A stretch of DNA of 64,000 nt from Phytopythium helicoides (taxonomy: Eukaryota > Oomycota > Peronosporomycetes > Pythiales > Pythiaceae). The stretch is taken from assembly GCA_024867545.1 (NCBI GenBank), contig JANFNE010000011.1:558001-622000 (forward strand), written 5' to 3'. The translations under genes and the position numbers were made by a program. Below, in pieces: positions 35,871 through 47,159 of the stretch. The notes beneath the pieces were generated by a model. The model ran no database searches. It was given only the letters and a program-made list of their open reading frames with translations, and was not told where the DNA came from. How positions within the stretch are numbered: position 1 is the first letter of the stretch; each line of letters starts with the position of its first letter.

Positions 35871-37839
35871 ATGCGAGTTGCAGCAGCCCTGGCCGGTGTT
35901 GCGGCGTCGAGTGCGGCTGTGGCACATGCCGCCAGCTCGGACGGGTCTTCGTCCAGCCAGGCAGGACTCAACGGCTGGTACCCATGCTCCGAGTACACAT
36001 TCTCCGACGAAGGTCCCTCTCCGTACGACGCAGAGTGCGCAGTCTACACGGCTCCGCTATGCTACTCCGGCATCTGCGAGGACAGCACGGATGCCACAGT
36101 TGACATTTTTGTGAAGCGCATTCTTGCGCCGAACGATTCGAGCTCGTACCCGAATGTGTGGTTCTTCCAGGGTGGCCCAGGCGCTTCATCGACTGCGAGT
36201 GCGTTTGTTTTTTTGCTATATCAACCATACTTGACGTTCTGTTGCTGACTTTTATCTGTGTTCCTCCAGTGGAGTCTGGTATGGTCGAGCTGCAAGAGTA
36301 CCTCAACTACGAGGTGAATATGTATACCATGGACCATCGAGGCACAGGGCCGCAGCACGCTGCTCGACTGTGTAGCTGCCCAAGTGTCGACGACGGGCTC
36401 TCCCGACGGCTCTTACATCGATATTGACGAGGTTGGAGCTTGCTCTGCTGACCTGCACAAGAAGTACGGCGATCTCTCTTCCTTCTCCGTCACCAGTGCT
36501 GCCACCGACGTATCGACGTTTGTGTCTACATTTACGCCTGGCGAGACAACCTTTATTTACGGTGTGAGCTATGGCACTGCGCTTGTGGAGCGTCTGATCC
36601 ATCTCGACACACCGGAAGTAGTCGGATACATCCTTGATGGCATCGCCACATCTTCCGGAACAACGTTAGACAAGTTTGAGAACTTCTCGCGTTGGGACTC
36701 GGACTTCGGAGAAGTCGCGGATCGCTTCTTGGTGCAGTGTGCGAATGACACGACATGCAACTCCAAGTTCTCAACCACGAGTCTTCCGACACGCTGACGC
36801 AGTTGATCGACTCGTTCGACAACGACCCAGAATCTGCATGCGCAACTGTCATGGTGAATACCACCGGATACGGGCCAGCATCTTACGCCCTGCGAGATAC
36901 GCTAGGCTCGCTTTTTATGGACGCGAGCACCCGCACCTTGATCCCGTGATTGCGTACAGACTCAACCGTTGCAACTCGGACGATGTCACACTCTTGACGC
37001 ACTTGCTAACCGCGCTCAACTCGGCTCTGTCGTATACGTCTCAAGACGACGCGTTTGAATCCAACTTGCTCTACTACCTCATCGTCTACTCCGAGATGTG
37101 GGAGTCCCCTGAGCCCACTCAAGAAGAAATGCTGCAGCGCTACCTCAACTACTCTGTCACTAGCGGCGGCACATACGGAAGTGTCGGGCACTACTGTGCG
37201 TTCTCCAAAGAAGATTCACCCGTATGCAACAAACTCGGAGTTGCAAACTACACGGCTGATCCACTCACGTACCCTCGTGACGAGTACTTCAACGTCGCTG
37301 CTACCATCCCCACACAGGCAAGTGTCTTACTCTTTAGCAGCCTCCTCGACCCACAAACACCGCACAAGTATGCCGAATACCTGTATGAAGCAATCAATGG
37401 CACGGAGAAAGAGTTGGTTGTGTTCCAGCATGCGACTCACGGAACTCTATGGACAACTCCGATCTACGATGGTGCTTCGTTGACTTGCAGTATGGAGATT
37501 TTGGGCTCGTACGTCCTTGCTGGTGGCGACTTATCCAAGCTCAACAAGACTTGCGTGGCGAATATGCCAGCCATCAGCTTTGAGGTCGACCAGTACATGC
37601 TGACCAATTACCTCAGCACGACTGATGCGTACGAAGGCAGTTACGATGCATCTCTCAGCTCGTCTTCCTCGAGTTCTGCATCAGAATCTGGCTCCTCGAC
37701 GACATCGTACAAGACCGTGTTCATCGTGTTCACGGTGCTGTTCGCTGTCGCCCTGGTGGGTTGTGTCGCGTTTGCATATCGATTGAAGAGTCTCAAACGA
37801 ACCAAGCCGGAGACTGTCATGGAAGTTGTTACTCCATAA
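35871..37839 (+). CDS. S33/TAP-type serine hydrolase copy 1, membrane-anchored, reading frame broken
   Basis: Alpha/beta-hydrolase resembling secreted S33 peptidases. Signal peptide (MRVAAALAGVAASSAAVAHA), then a Cys-containing head (GWYPCSEYTFSDEG). The oxyanion region is FFQGGPGASS, the strand is MDHRGTG, and the nucleophile elbow is YGVSYG (catalytic Ser). Asp lies in SSLLDPQTP and His in HATHGTL. A Ser-rich stalk and C-terminal TM helix (VFIVFTVLFAVALVG) end in a short basic tail. One intron, 36199-36269. Three single-base breaks interrupt the frame: an extra G in GGG at 36347-36349, a missing base at about 36786 (SLPD), and a missing C at 36943-36945 (LIPV). Either a pseudogene or miscalled homopolymers. 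Confidence 0.8.
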
Positions 37840-38879
37840 ACGACTGGATGATGTAGTTCGTTGCACAAAATCCCTGGGTAATATGTTGTTGAATGGGAAC
37901 GTATTGTCCAGAACGCCTTACATTTTTGTGGAGAGTTGTTGCCGCCGCGAGTTCCTCTGCTGCAACAAATGCGTTCGGAGCTCGACAGAATTTTCGCCGG
38001 CAGCGAGCGCGAAGGCATGCCGAGTCCGATATCCTGGGTAGAAGTCGTTCGTTCAAAATAATCTTGTCGACATGTTCGTGCGGGGAAGATTCGCATGCAC
38101 CACTGTAAGGTATCGAAGTGTATCATCCATAAATCTATGAGCTGCGCCTACACTTATGAATTATTGACCGGATACGATATGAGGTGAGGTGGTTTGGTAT
38201 CCGAACAAGCGCATCTACATTGAATCCATCTGCTTCAGTGTTGTGAAGCAGTTCGCAGGATCTTGAACTCCACTTGGAACCACCACTTTATCATTCGGTT
38301 CTGAAGCATATTCTCATGAGTGCACTCGCCTCCCACAAGCAACTGAGCTGAGCAAGAGTCGAGTGATATTGATATTGACAAGGACTGAGTTGGAAGCCAC
38401 AAGGTGCCAAATGATATGTTCTTTTCACTGCAGTGAAAGGAAACTTGGCGTCAGAATGTTGGTTATTGAACGTTCTTGCGATCTTCCGATGGATAGCATC
38501 CAGGGATGCGCGACTCATTTGCAAATGAGTCGCAAACATCATGTTAAGTCGCACCGAGAGCTTCCTCGCATTTTACGACCGTGCGGCGCTTCGGTCCATG
38601 GGTACAGCGCTATTTTTTTGAAATAATCGCGACATGAGATGCACCCTCCGACACATATCATTCAGAGGTCCAAGGCTCTGCTATGCGACCACAATGTCGG
38701 TGAAAGCGAGTGTACGTTATGCGTAGGAAGACGAACAGCACAGAGTTATGCTAAACAGAGCCATTGAGACAAGTATCAAGCCGAGGGCAAACCTAGTAGC
38801 TTTTGCTCGGGCTCCATTTCCAAACCCTCTGCGCTTTACTCAAGTCTCCACCCGTTTCACGATCTCACAGGCAACATCT
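37840..38879. other. intergenic region
   Basis: 1.04 kb between hydrolase copies 1 and 2. No gene is seen. A short inverted repeat (GCGACTCATTTGCAAATGAGTCGC) lies at 38509-38532. Confidence 0.5.
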
Positions 38880-40874
38880 ATGCGTTTGACAGCACTCCTT
38901 ACTGCTGCTTCTGCAGTTGGAGCAGCCATTGCCGCCGACTCTTCAAGTTCGTCTAGCTCTCCAGTGAAAGCGCGCTCGTCAGATGGTACCCGTGCTCGGA
39001 CTATACCTTCTCGGATGAAGGAACGGCGACAGTGAACGCAGAGTGCGCGATTTATGAAGCTCCCCTGTGCTACACTGGTATTTGTGACGATAGCAGCAAT
39101 GCCACTGTCGATATCTTCGTCAAGAGAATTCTTGCGTCGAAGGATTCCAGTTCATATCCAAACGTTTGGTTTTTCCAAGGCGGGCCTGGAGCAGACTCAA
39201 GCTCGAGTAAGTAGACTCACGATTCCATCGCTACTCGTTCAACCACACACCTAACACCTCACTGTGATCGCTTCAGTGGAGTCTGCCATGGTTGACCTGC
39301 GAAATTTCCTCAACCTCGAGGTTAACGTCTACACGATGGACCACCGCGGAACCGGACGCAGCACTCGCCTGGAATGCGTTGCAGCTCAAGCAATGACATC
39401 TGGGTCTCCAAATGGAGCCGACATTGATGTCAGCGAGGTTGCTAGCTGCGCCGAGGAGCTCCAAGCAAAGTATGGTGACCTCTCTTCCTTCTCGATCACC
39501 AGTGCGGCTACCGACATTTCGACTTTTATCTCGACCTTTACGCCAGGGGAAACAACCTATGTTTATGGAGTTAGCTACGGCACGGCGCTTATGGAGCGAC
39601 TGATTCACCTCGACACTCCAGAAGTTGTCGGGTATATCCTTGATGGTATAGCCACTGCCTCAGGCTCTTCGTTGGACAAATTTGAAAACTATTCCCGTTG
39701 GGATTCTGACTTCGGCGAGGTGGCGGACCGATTCTTGGTGCAGTGCGCCAACGATACAAGCTGCAGCACCAAGTTCTCGAGTATCAGTCTACCCGACAAA
39801 CTGACGCAACTTATGGATTCGCTTGATAACAATCCCAACTCAACCTGCGCAAGTCTATTGACCACTGCAGGACTCGACAACCCATCATACGTGCTACGCA
39901 AGGTGTTTCAAACGCTTCTTGGAGCAGCAAGCACTCGGAGTCTGATTCCCGTTATCACCTATCGACTTGACCGCTGCAATTCCGATGATGTGGATGTGCT
40001 GACACATTTCATCACAAAAATGACCTCCAGTTCTGCGTCATCTGAGGACGATGGTTACTGGTCAAAGTTACTCTACTATCTGATCGTTTTCTCGGAGATG
40101 TGGGAGACCCCTGAGCCGAGCGAAGAGGTAATGCTGCAGCGTTTCGTTAATTCTTCGGTTGCGAGCGGTGTGTACAACTACGCGAAGCTTTACTGCGCAT
40201 TTTCCAAGGAGGACTCTACTACGTGCAATGAGCTTGGAGTTGGAGAATACTCTGCCGACCCAATCATTTATCCTCGTGACAAGTTCTTCAATGCTGCGGC
40301 AACAATCCCGAGCCAGGCTAGTGTATTGCTGATCAGCAGTCTGCTTGACACTCAGACTCCGCACAAGTACGCCGAGTCTTTGTACGAGGCGCTTGATGGC
40401 ACAGCGAAGGAGCTCGTCGTCTATCAATATGCGACTCACGCAACTTTGTTTTCTACACCAGTCAACGACGCGTCCAGTATTACGTGCACTATGGAGATTT
40501 TGGCCTCATACGTCATGGGCGGCGGGGATCTATCGCAGATTAGCACGACGTGCGTGGACGCCCAGCCTGCTCTCAGCTTCGAGGTGGCCACGTCTATCCT
40601 CTACGCCTACTTGAGCACGGCCGACGCCTATGAAGGCAGCTATGATGAGTCGTTATCAACTGGTGTGGATGCTCCGAAGACGTACAAGACCGAGTTCATC
40701 GTGTTTGCATCTCTGTTCGGAGTTGCATTGCTCGGGTGTATTGCTCTCGCGTGTTGCTTGCGCACGAGAGCAAAGCCGAAGAATGCTTGGCTATTGGAAG
40801 CTCTCAACGCGTCAACTCCGCACACCCGAACACTCCCGGTGACCACAACGAGCGCAGCGAGTCCTAAGGTTTGA
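38880..40874 (+). CDS. S33/TAP-type serine hydrolase copy 2, membrane-anchored, best-preserved copy
   Basis: Same layout as copy 1 and about 600 aa. Signal peptide MRLTALLTAASAVGAAIA, Ser tract, WYPCSDYTFSDEG, FFQGGPGADSS, MDHRGTGRSTRLEC, YGVSYG (Ser nucleophile), SSLLDTQTP (Asp), YATHATLF (His). The TM helix FIVFASLFGVALLGCIALAC is followed by a tail of about 40 residues. One intron, 39207-39277. The frame from the intron to the stop at 40874 is unbroken for 530 codons. One indel is still needed near 38960-38980 to join the signal-peptide frame to WYPCSDY. It differs from copies 1 and 3 throughout, so it is an older duplicate. A surface peptidase or esterase is inferred; the substrate is unknown. 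Confidence 0.84.
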
Positions 40875-41934
40875 AACGGGACAACATGGATTTGATCCAT
40901 CTCCAAATGTAATGCAGCATGCCGTGTTCGAGAGCAATCATGGACTTTGTTGTGTTCAATCATGGACTTTGTTGTGTTCATTTCCCCAGGTATTGTACAT
41001 GTACTTGGAGTCGATCGTGACCATAGCAAACAATGACCCCGTCGACTCTTCCAACACAATCGAGCGAAACAGAATCCACTCGCCATCAACCCTCGTCTGC
41101 CTCCCGATGCAACTCGAACCTGCTCAGATGAACCCAATGGCCCTCGTCGAGGACAATGGGTGTAAAGACCATCGGGTTGGATAGTCCAGTCGCGAGGCCA
41201 CAAGATACAGGGTTGACTCTGTTGCTGAATGCACGTTGCTAGCGTCTGATTCGCGTGGTTGATGATCCCAAAGGATGGCCCAGACGCGTGAGTTGGCGAC
41301 GCGTCGAGTGGTTCTCGCTCTGGTTCAATGAGTCAGGATGCTCCGGCTCACACGATGCGAGAGCTAAATTGCAGCGTCGCCCCACCGAACACCACAAGAC
41401 CCTCGATCGGGCAGGAGCTCATAGTTGCGTTCGCTGTGCTGCACGAAAATCCGGACGATTGGATTTTCTTGCAGGGCCACAGCAACTGACCCAGTTGGTG
41501 AGCAAAGTGGGACTTTGGCTGGTCTCAGTCACGTATCTGAAATTATTCTTTTACAAAGTTTAACGATTTTTTATAGTGCCATGAGTGAGCTCTTCATTAT
41601 ATCTGATTCAACATCCTTCAAATGCTTTAAAGCAGGATTATGTTCTATCAAGGTCCACACGATGTTCACGCTGGACTCGACATCCATGTAGACGAGAGCT
41701 GCTGGTACCACAGCCGCCTGCGAGCGAGTCGGTTCACCGTTCGTTCGGATCGTACCACGTCGCCACATGCCGCGAGTTACGGTCTCACATCCCATCCACA
41801 TCAAGCACACGCCACGTTGGAACGTGAGCCCTGCCGCTGGGCAGAACAGAAATAGCTGTTGGCAATGCGGCCCGAAATCCGTTTGGTGGTCACTTCTCAA
41901 TTCGCAGCGTCGTGCTCAAGCCAAGAGCACCATC
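40875..41934. other. intergenic region
   Basis: 1.06 kb between hydrolase copies 2 and 3. No gene is seen. It holds the 22-bp tandem repeat at 40937-40980. Confidence 0.5.
40937..40980. repeat. 22-bp tandem repeat, two copies
   Basis: ATCATGGACTTTGTTGTGTT with two more bases is repeated twice head to tail, without mismatch, about 65 bp after the stop of hydrolase copy 2. Confidence 0.9.
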
Positions 41935-43916
41935 ATGATGCGAGCTCCGGCCATCTTCGCTGCGGCAGCGGCGATCGCGAGTGTTGTTAAGGCTGCAAAT
42001 AGTTCCTCTAGCTCATCAAGTGTTGCGGGGCTTAATGGCTGGTACCCATGCTCCGAGTACACATTCTCCGACGAAGGTTCCTCTCCGTATGACGCAGAGT
42101 GCGCAGTCTACACGGCACCGCTATGCTACACCGGCATCTGCGAGGACAGCACGGATGCCACAGTTGACATTTTTGTGAAGCGCATTCTTGCACCAAGTGA
42201 CTCGAGCTCGTACCCGAATGTGTGGTTCTTCCAGGGCGGCCCAGGCGCTTCATCGACTGCGAGTACGTTTTTCGAGGGTTATTTCTTTCTTGGCAAGTGG
42301 ATAGCTGACTCAATGGTATCGATGACATAGTGGAGTCTGGTATGGTCGGGCTGCAAGAGTACCTGAACTACGAGGTAAATGTGTACACCATGGACCATCG
42401 AGGCACAGGGCCGCAGCACGCTGCTCGACTGTGTAGCGGCTCAGGCGACAACGACGGGCTCTCCGAGTGGCAGTAGCATCGCCGTCAGCGAGGTTGCAGA
42501 TTGCTCTGCAGCTCTGCATGACAAGTACGGCGATCTCTCTTCCTTCTCCGTCACCAGTGCTGCCACCGATATCTCTACCTTCATCTCGACCTATACTCCA
42601 GACGAAACCACGTTTGTTTACGGTGTAAGCTATGGCACTGCGCTAGTGGAGCGTCCTGATCCATCTCGACACACCAGAAGTCGTCGGATACATCCTTGAC
42701 GGCATCGCCACATCTTCCGGAACAACGTTAGACAAGTTTGAGAACTTCTCGCGTTGGGACTCGGACTTCGGAGAAGTCGCGGATCGCTTCTTGGTGCAGT
42801 GTGTGAATGACACGACATGCAACTCCAAGTTCTCGACCACGAGTCTTCCGGACACGCTGACGCAGTTGATTGACTCGTTCGACAGCAGTCCCAGCTCAAC
42901 TTGCGCGGCACTCGTGAGTAACATCACCGGGTATGACGCCGTCATACGCCCTGCGTGACAACTTGGGCTCGCTTTTTGAGGACGCGAGCACCCGCACCTT
43001 GATCCCGTGATTGCGTACAGACTCAACCGTTGCAACTCAGACGACGTAGAGGTGCTGAAGTACCTTGTTCACAACTCTCACCTCTGGTTCTTCCACTCCC
43101 TCGCAAGACGATGCATTCGAGTCAACTCTTCTTTACGATTTGATCGTGTTCTCCGAGATGTGGGAGTCCCCTGAGCCCACTCAAGAAGAAATGCTGCAGC
43201 GCTACCTCAACTACTCTGTCACCAGCGGCGGCACATACGGAAGTGTTGAGTTGTATTGCGCATTTTCAAAGGAGGACTCGACTACTTGCAATGAGCTCGG
43301 TGTCGGTAACTACGCGGCCGAATCGCTAACGTACCCTCGTGACGAGTACTTCAACGTCGCTGCTACCATCCCCACACAGGCAAGTGTCTTGCTCTTTAGC
43401 AGCCTCCTCGACCCACAAACACCACACAAGTATGCCGAATACCTCTACGAAGCAATCAACGGCACGGAGAAAGAGTTGGTTGTGTTCCAGCATGCGACTC
43501 ACGCGACTCTGTGGACAACTCCGATCTATGATGGTGCTTCGTTGACTTGCAGTATGGAGATTTTGGGCTCGTACGTCCTTGCTGGTGGCGACCTATCCAA
43601 GCTCAACAAGACATGCGTGGCGAATATGCCAGCCATCAGCTTTGATGTGGACACAGACATACTGTACTCGTATTTGAGCACGACCGATGCGTACGAAGGT
43701 AGCTACGACGCGTCCTTGACCTCTTCAGTGTCGAGTAGCAGCTCGCAGGGATCAACGTCGACGACATCGTACAAGACCGTGTTCATCGTGTTCACGGTGC
43801 TGTTCGCCGTGGCACTAGTGGGTTGTGCTGCGTTTGCTTACCGATGGTACAAGCTGAAACATACCCCGCGTGATTCCGTTGCGGAGCTAGCGACGCCTGA
43901 GATTAGCAACAGGTGA
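41935..43916 (+). pseudogene. S33/TAP-type serine hydrolase copy 3, multiply frameshifted
   Basis: Very close to copy 1 over long blocks. Signal peptide MMRAPAIFAAAAAIASVVKA, GWYPCSEYTFSDEG, FFQGGPGASS, one intron (about 42263-42330), YGVSYG, SSLLDPQTP, HATHATLW, TM helix VFIVFTVLFAVALVG. Five single-base breaks are visible: an extra G in GGG at 42408-42410, an extra C at about 42655, an extra base at about 42940, a missing C in CCC at 43004-43006, and one at about 43065-43075. The first and fourth are identical to breaks in copy 1. The protein on either side of each break is conserved. So this is either a very young pseudogene, a conversion partner of copy 1, or a site of consensus errors in a near-identical repeat. 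Confidence 0.72.
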
Positions 43917-44670
43917 TCGCACTGTGATCTAGTGCTGACCAACTATATGGTTCAGGCCGAAGATGAACAACAGCTAATAGGCATAAGTCAATCTTTTCCT
44001 TTTTCTTTTGTGCAGTGTTATTCTTCGGCAAGCAACCCTACGGTCCATGCATCATTGGCTTCAGCAAAAGCTGCGAGTACCATGCCCGATCTCGAAACTA
44101 TCTATACAAGACGCGAAGGCTCCGTCTGCGTCTCCGACTGCGCACAGAACTTGCGAGTCAGCTTCACCGACAAAGGCGCACCCAACATCACCATCGCCCA
44201 ACCCAGACTGTACGCCACGAACACCACGATCGCATACACCACAGGCTTGTCGTCGAAGTTGAAGCTGTCGCCAAGGTATCCGCCAAAGTCGTCGCCCTTG
44301 CTCGTCATGACGTACACAGGGAGTGCCTGTGTGAGCACGAGCCCGAAGAGGGAGATCTCGGCCGAGATGAGCTTAGCCGACAGCATGTAGCCAAACACGG
44401 CGAGCGAGCGCGAGTCTCGGATGCGCGGGTCGGGGACCATCTTGCGCGTGAAGCTGAGGCAGTGTCGTCCGACGAAGTTGGCGAGTCCAATGTCGAAGCC
44501 AGCGAGGGTGTGGCTGAGTCCTGCGCAGGCATTGGAACCAGAGGAGCACTTGGCGATGAGTGCGACGATGGCTGCTGGGATGGAGGCGAAGGCGCAGAGG
44601 AGCGCGACGATGGGGTTGATGATGTGAAGAGAAGGAGGTAGGCTGTTCGCACGAGGCTGAAGTGCTTGAT
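43530..44670 (+). repeat. inverted repeat 1, left arm (about 1.14 kb)
   Basis: Runs from the GATGGTGCTTCG of hydrolase copy 3 to the 5' part of 4-TM copy B1. The reverse complement matches 45845-46982 nearly base for base (coordinate sums about 90512-90515). The spacer is about 1.17 kb. Confidence 0.88.
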
Positions 44671-44817
44671 GGGCTTTAGCTCGGGTTGAGGTCGGTTTTG
44701 CTCTCTTGCGCGTTGGGTTGGCCGTCCTGGATAGTGAAGTAGTCGGTGGACGTCGCGTAGTTGCCGACACCGGAGTTGTCGTATGCGCTAGTGGTGGGCT
44801 GATCGGCGGTCGACATC
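44102..44817 (-). pseudogene. 4-TM-family membrane protein, copy B1, frameshifted
   Basis: Subfamily B. The body reads NPIVALLCAFASIPAAIVAL, then FDIGLANFVGRHCLSFTRKM, YMLSAKLISAEISLF, GDSFNFDDKPVVYAI and LSVKLTRKFCAQ. Compared with the intact copy at 47160-47957, two single-base changes break the frame: an extra base near 44690, before PELKPIKHFSLV, and a missing T near 44625, where LLLFHIIN becomes LLLFTSS. The likely ATG is at 44817 (MSTADQPTTSAY), with an N-terminus unlike the other B copies. It lies inside inverted repeat 1, divergent from copy B2. Confidence 0.75.
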
Positions 44818-45603
44818 GTGAGGCGCTGAGCAGTAGTGGTTGTTCTTGACGTAGTAAGTTTGGAAGTGAGCTTTGATGTGAAGCGCTTCGTTTGAGAGCT
44901 TCTCGTGGATCTCCGGGACGTGCATGAGTGAGTAGGTAGGACGCGCGAGTGTTGATGGATAGTGGAGACAGGCAGCCACACCATCGATTATCGCCGACTT
45001 ACGAGCCTTGGAGGCACGTATGTGATTACACGTTATCGTGGACACTCCAAACTATCTCCACCTGTCCAGAACCGCTGAACAATCCGCTTCAAGCGCGATA
45101 TCCCGTGCTCAGCAAGCAGATACATTGGCCCGGTGGCTTACATTGTAAGCCATGATTGGCGAGAGGGATTTGATGATTATCGTGTTGCTCAGCTGGACAA
45201 TCCTCAGTGAGGATTGCCCGATATTGTGGCGCTATCTCGGCGTTTATGGTGCCTACTCACCCCATGCGGCTCGGTAATCATCATTGTTCGCCACAAGGTG
45301 ATCACCCAGCCTCTCTCTTGGTACATACAGCACTTCTGTTCGTGCTGCGACGGTGCACTACGTTCAGTGGCTGACCTATCCATTGCGTACTACGGGCTGG
45401 ATTTTTTCGCGTCACCGACGTGACCAAGAATACAAAGTAAACATCTTCAAGGCAAGCCATCATACCACGCAGGCGTCGTGACGATGATACCTTCTGAAAG
45501 ACCATGCTGCTGCCTCATGGTCGGGTTTGAGAACGACGAGCCAAGGACAGTCTCCATTTTGCCTCCTGTCAACCAAAGCCTCGCAGGACAGCGTCACACC
45601 ACT
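44818..45603. other. divergent intergenic region inside the inverted repeat 1 spacer
   Basis: 786 bp between the ATGs of 4-TM copies B1 and B2. It is not itself part of the inverted repeat. No gene is seen. Confidence 0.5.
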
Positions 45604-46414
45604 ATGTCCCAGCCCAGTGGATTCGTAAATGCCAACGTTGACAAATCGCGGGGCCACTACGCTACCCAACCAAGTGTTCCGATGCTAGATGAACGTTTCA
45701 ATCGCGCCGACAGCTACGATATCCCGACCGCTCCATATGAGGGATATGCAACACCAGCAGGAACAATGCCAACACAGCTCGAGTCCCCTTTCACACGAAG
45801 TGACAGCAAAGATATTGGCAGCACCTGAACCAGAACTCGAGCCAATCAAGCACTTCAGCCTCGTGCGAACAGCCTACCTCCTCCTCTTTCACATCATCAA
45901 CCCCATCGTAGCGCTCCTCTGCGCCTTCGCCTCCATCCCAGCAGCCATCGTCGCACTCATCGCCAAGTGCGCCTCTGGATCCAATGCCTGCGCAGGACTC
46001 AGCCACGCGCTCGCTGGATTCGACATTGGACTCGCCAACTTCGTCGGACGACACTGCCTCAGCTTCACGCGCAAGATGGTCCCCGACCCGCGCATCCGAG
46101 ACTCGCGCTCGCTCGCTGTGTTCGGCTACATGCTGTCGGCTAAGCTCATCTCGGCCGAGATCAGCCTCTTCGCGCTCGTGCTCACTCAGGCGCTCCCCGT
46201 GTACGTCATGACGAGCAAGGGTGACGACTTTGGCGGATACCTTGGCGACAGCTTCAACTTCGACGACAAGCCTGTGGTGTATGCGATCGTGGTGTTCGTG
46301 GCGTACAGTCTGGGTTGGGCGATGGTGATGTTGGGTGCGCCTTTGTCGGTGAAGCTGACTCGCAAGTTCTGTGCGCAGTCGGAGACGCAGACGGAGCCTT
46401 CGCGTCTTGTATAG
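45604..46414 (+). CDS. 4-TM-family membrane protein, copy B2, one frameshift near the N-terminus
   Basis: The polar N-terminal tail (MSQPSGFVNANVDKSRGHY to SDSKDIG) is followed by an extra C near 45815, at GATATTGGCAGCACC. That puts the conserved PEPELEPIKHFSLVRTAYLL in the next frame. From there to the stop at 46414 the frame is intact, with four hydrophobic helices, FDIGLANFVGRHCLSF and LSVKLTRKFCAQ. Over the body it is almost identical to B1, being the right arm of inverted repeat 1. If the extra base is an error, the protein would be about 269 aa. Function is unknown. Confidence 0.76.
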
Positions 46415-46982
46415 ATAGTTTCGAGATCGGACATGGTGCTCGCAGCTCTTGGCGAAGCCAATGATACATTGACCGTAGGGTTGCTTGCCGAGAAAGATAT
46501 TGCATCAAAAGAGAAAGAAAGATTGACTTATGCCTATTAGCTGCTGTTCATCTTCGACTTGAACCGTTGTTGGTCAGTACTAGATCACAGTGCGATCACC
46601 TGTTGCTTATCTCAGGCGTCGCAAGCTCCGCCACGGAATCACGCGGGGTATGCTTCAGCTTGTACCAGCGGTAAGCAAACGCAGCACACCCCACTAATGC
46701 CACGGCGAACAGCACCGTGAACACGATGAACACGGTCTTGTACGATGTCGTCGACGTTGATCCCTGCGAGCTGCTACTCGACAGTGAAGAGGTCAAGGAC
46801 GCGTCATAACTGCCTTCGTACGCATCGGTCGTGCTGAGGTAGTTGGTCAGCATATACTGGTCGACCTCAAAGCTAATAGGTGGCATATTCGCCACGCAAG
46901 TCTTGTTGAGATTGGATAGGTCGCCACCGGCAAGGACGTACGAGCCCAAAATCTCCATACTGCAAGTCAACGAAGCACCATC
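45845..46982 (-). repeat. inverted repeat 1, right arm (about 1.14 kb)
   Basis: Reverse complement of 43530-44670. It carries the body of 4-TM copy B2, the shared spacer (including ATAGTTTCGAGATCGG) and the truncated hydrolase fragment. A short segment near 46835-46885 does not match its partner arm and instead matches hydrolase copy 1. Confidence 0.88.
46596..46982 (-). pseudogene. C-terminal fragment of S33/TAP-type hydrolase (copy 4)
   Basis: An open frame encodes only the last 120-odd residues of the hydrolase (TCSMEILGSYVLAGGDL to ATPEISNR), including the Ser stalk and TM helix. The nucleophile, Asp and His regions are missing. Similarity stops abruptly at 46982. The segment FEVDQYMLTNYLSTTDAYEG matches copy 1, whereas the stalk and tail (SSSSSQGSTSTTSYKT, KLKHTPRDSVAELATPEI) match copy 3. 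It is therefore a mosaic. It was probably carried along when the 4-TM gene was inverted and duplicated. Confidence 0.85.
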
Positions 46983-47159
46983 AAAGATGCATTTGGCCGT
47001 GCCAGATTTCCGTCTCGATCACCTGGTACTTTTGACAATATCTCTAAGAGGAATAAAATTTATCGCTTCATAGCGAGGAGGACACCAGTTTTGGGAATGA
47101 AGCAAGCAAGTTGATCAATCATAACTGCGGAATAAATCTAATCTAGACAATCTATATAC

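Noticed and set aside
43932..44641. Plus-strand open frames opposite 4-TM copy B1
   Set aside because: Exact antisense of the 4-TM coding sequence, and the same shadows recur opposite the other copies.
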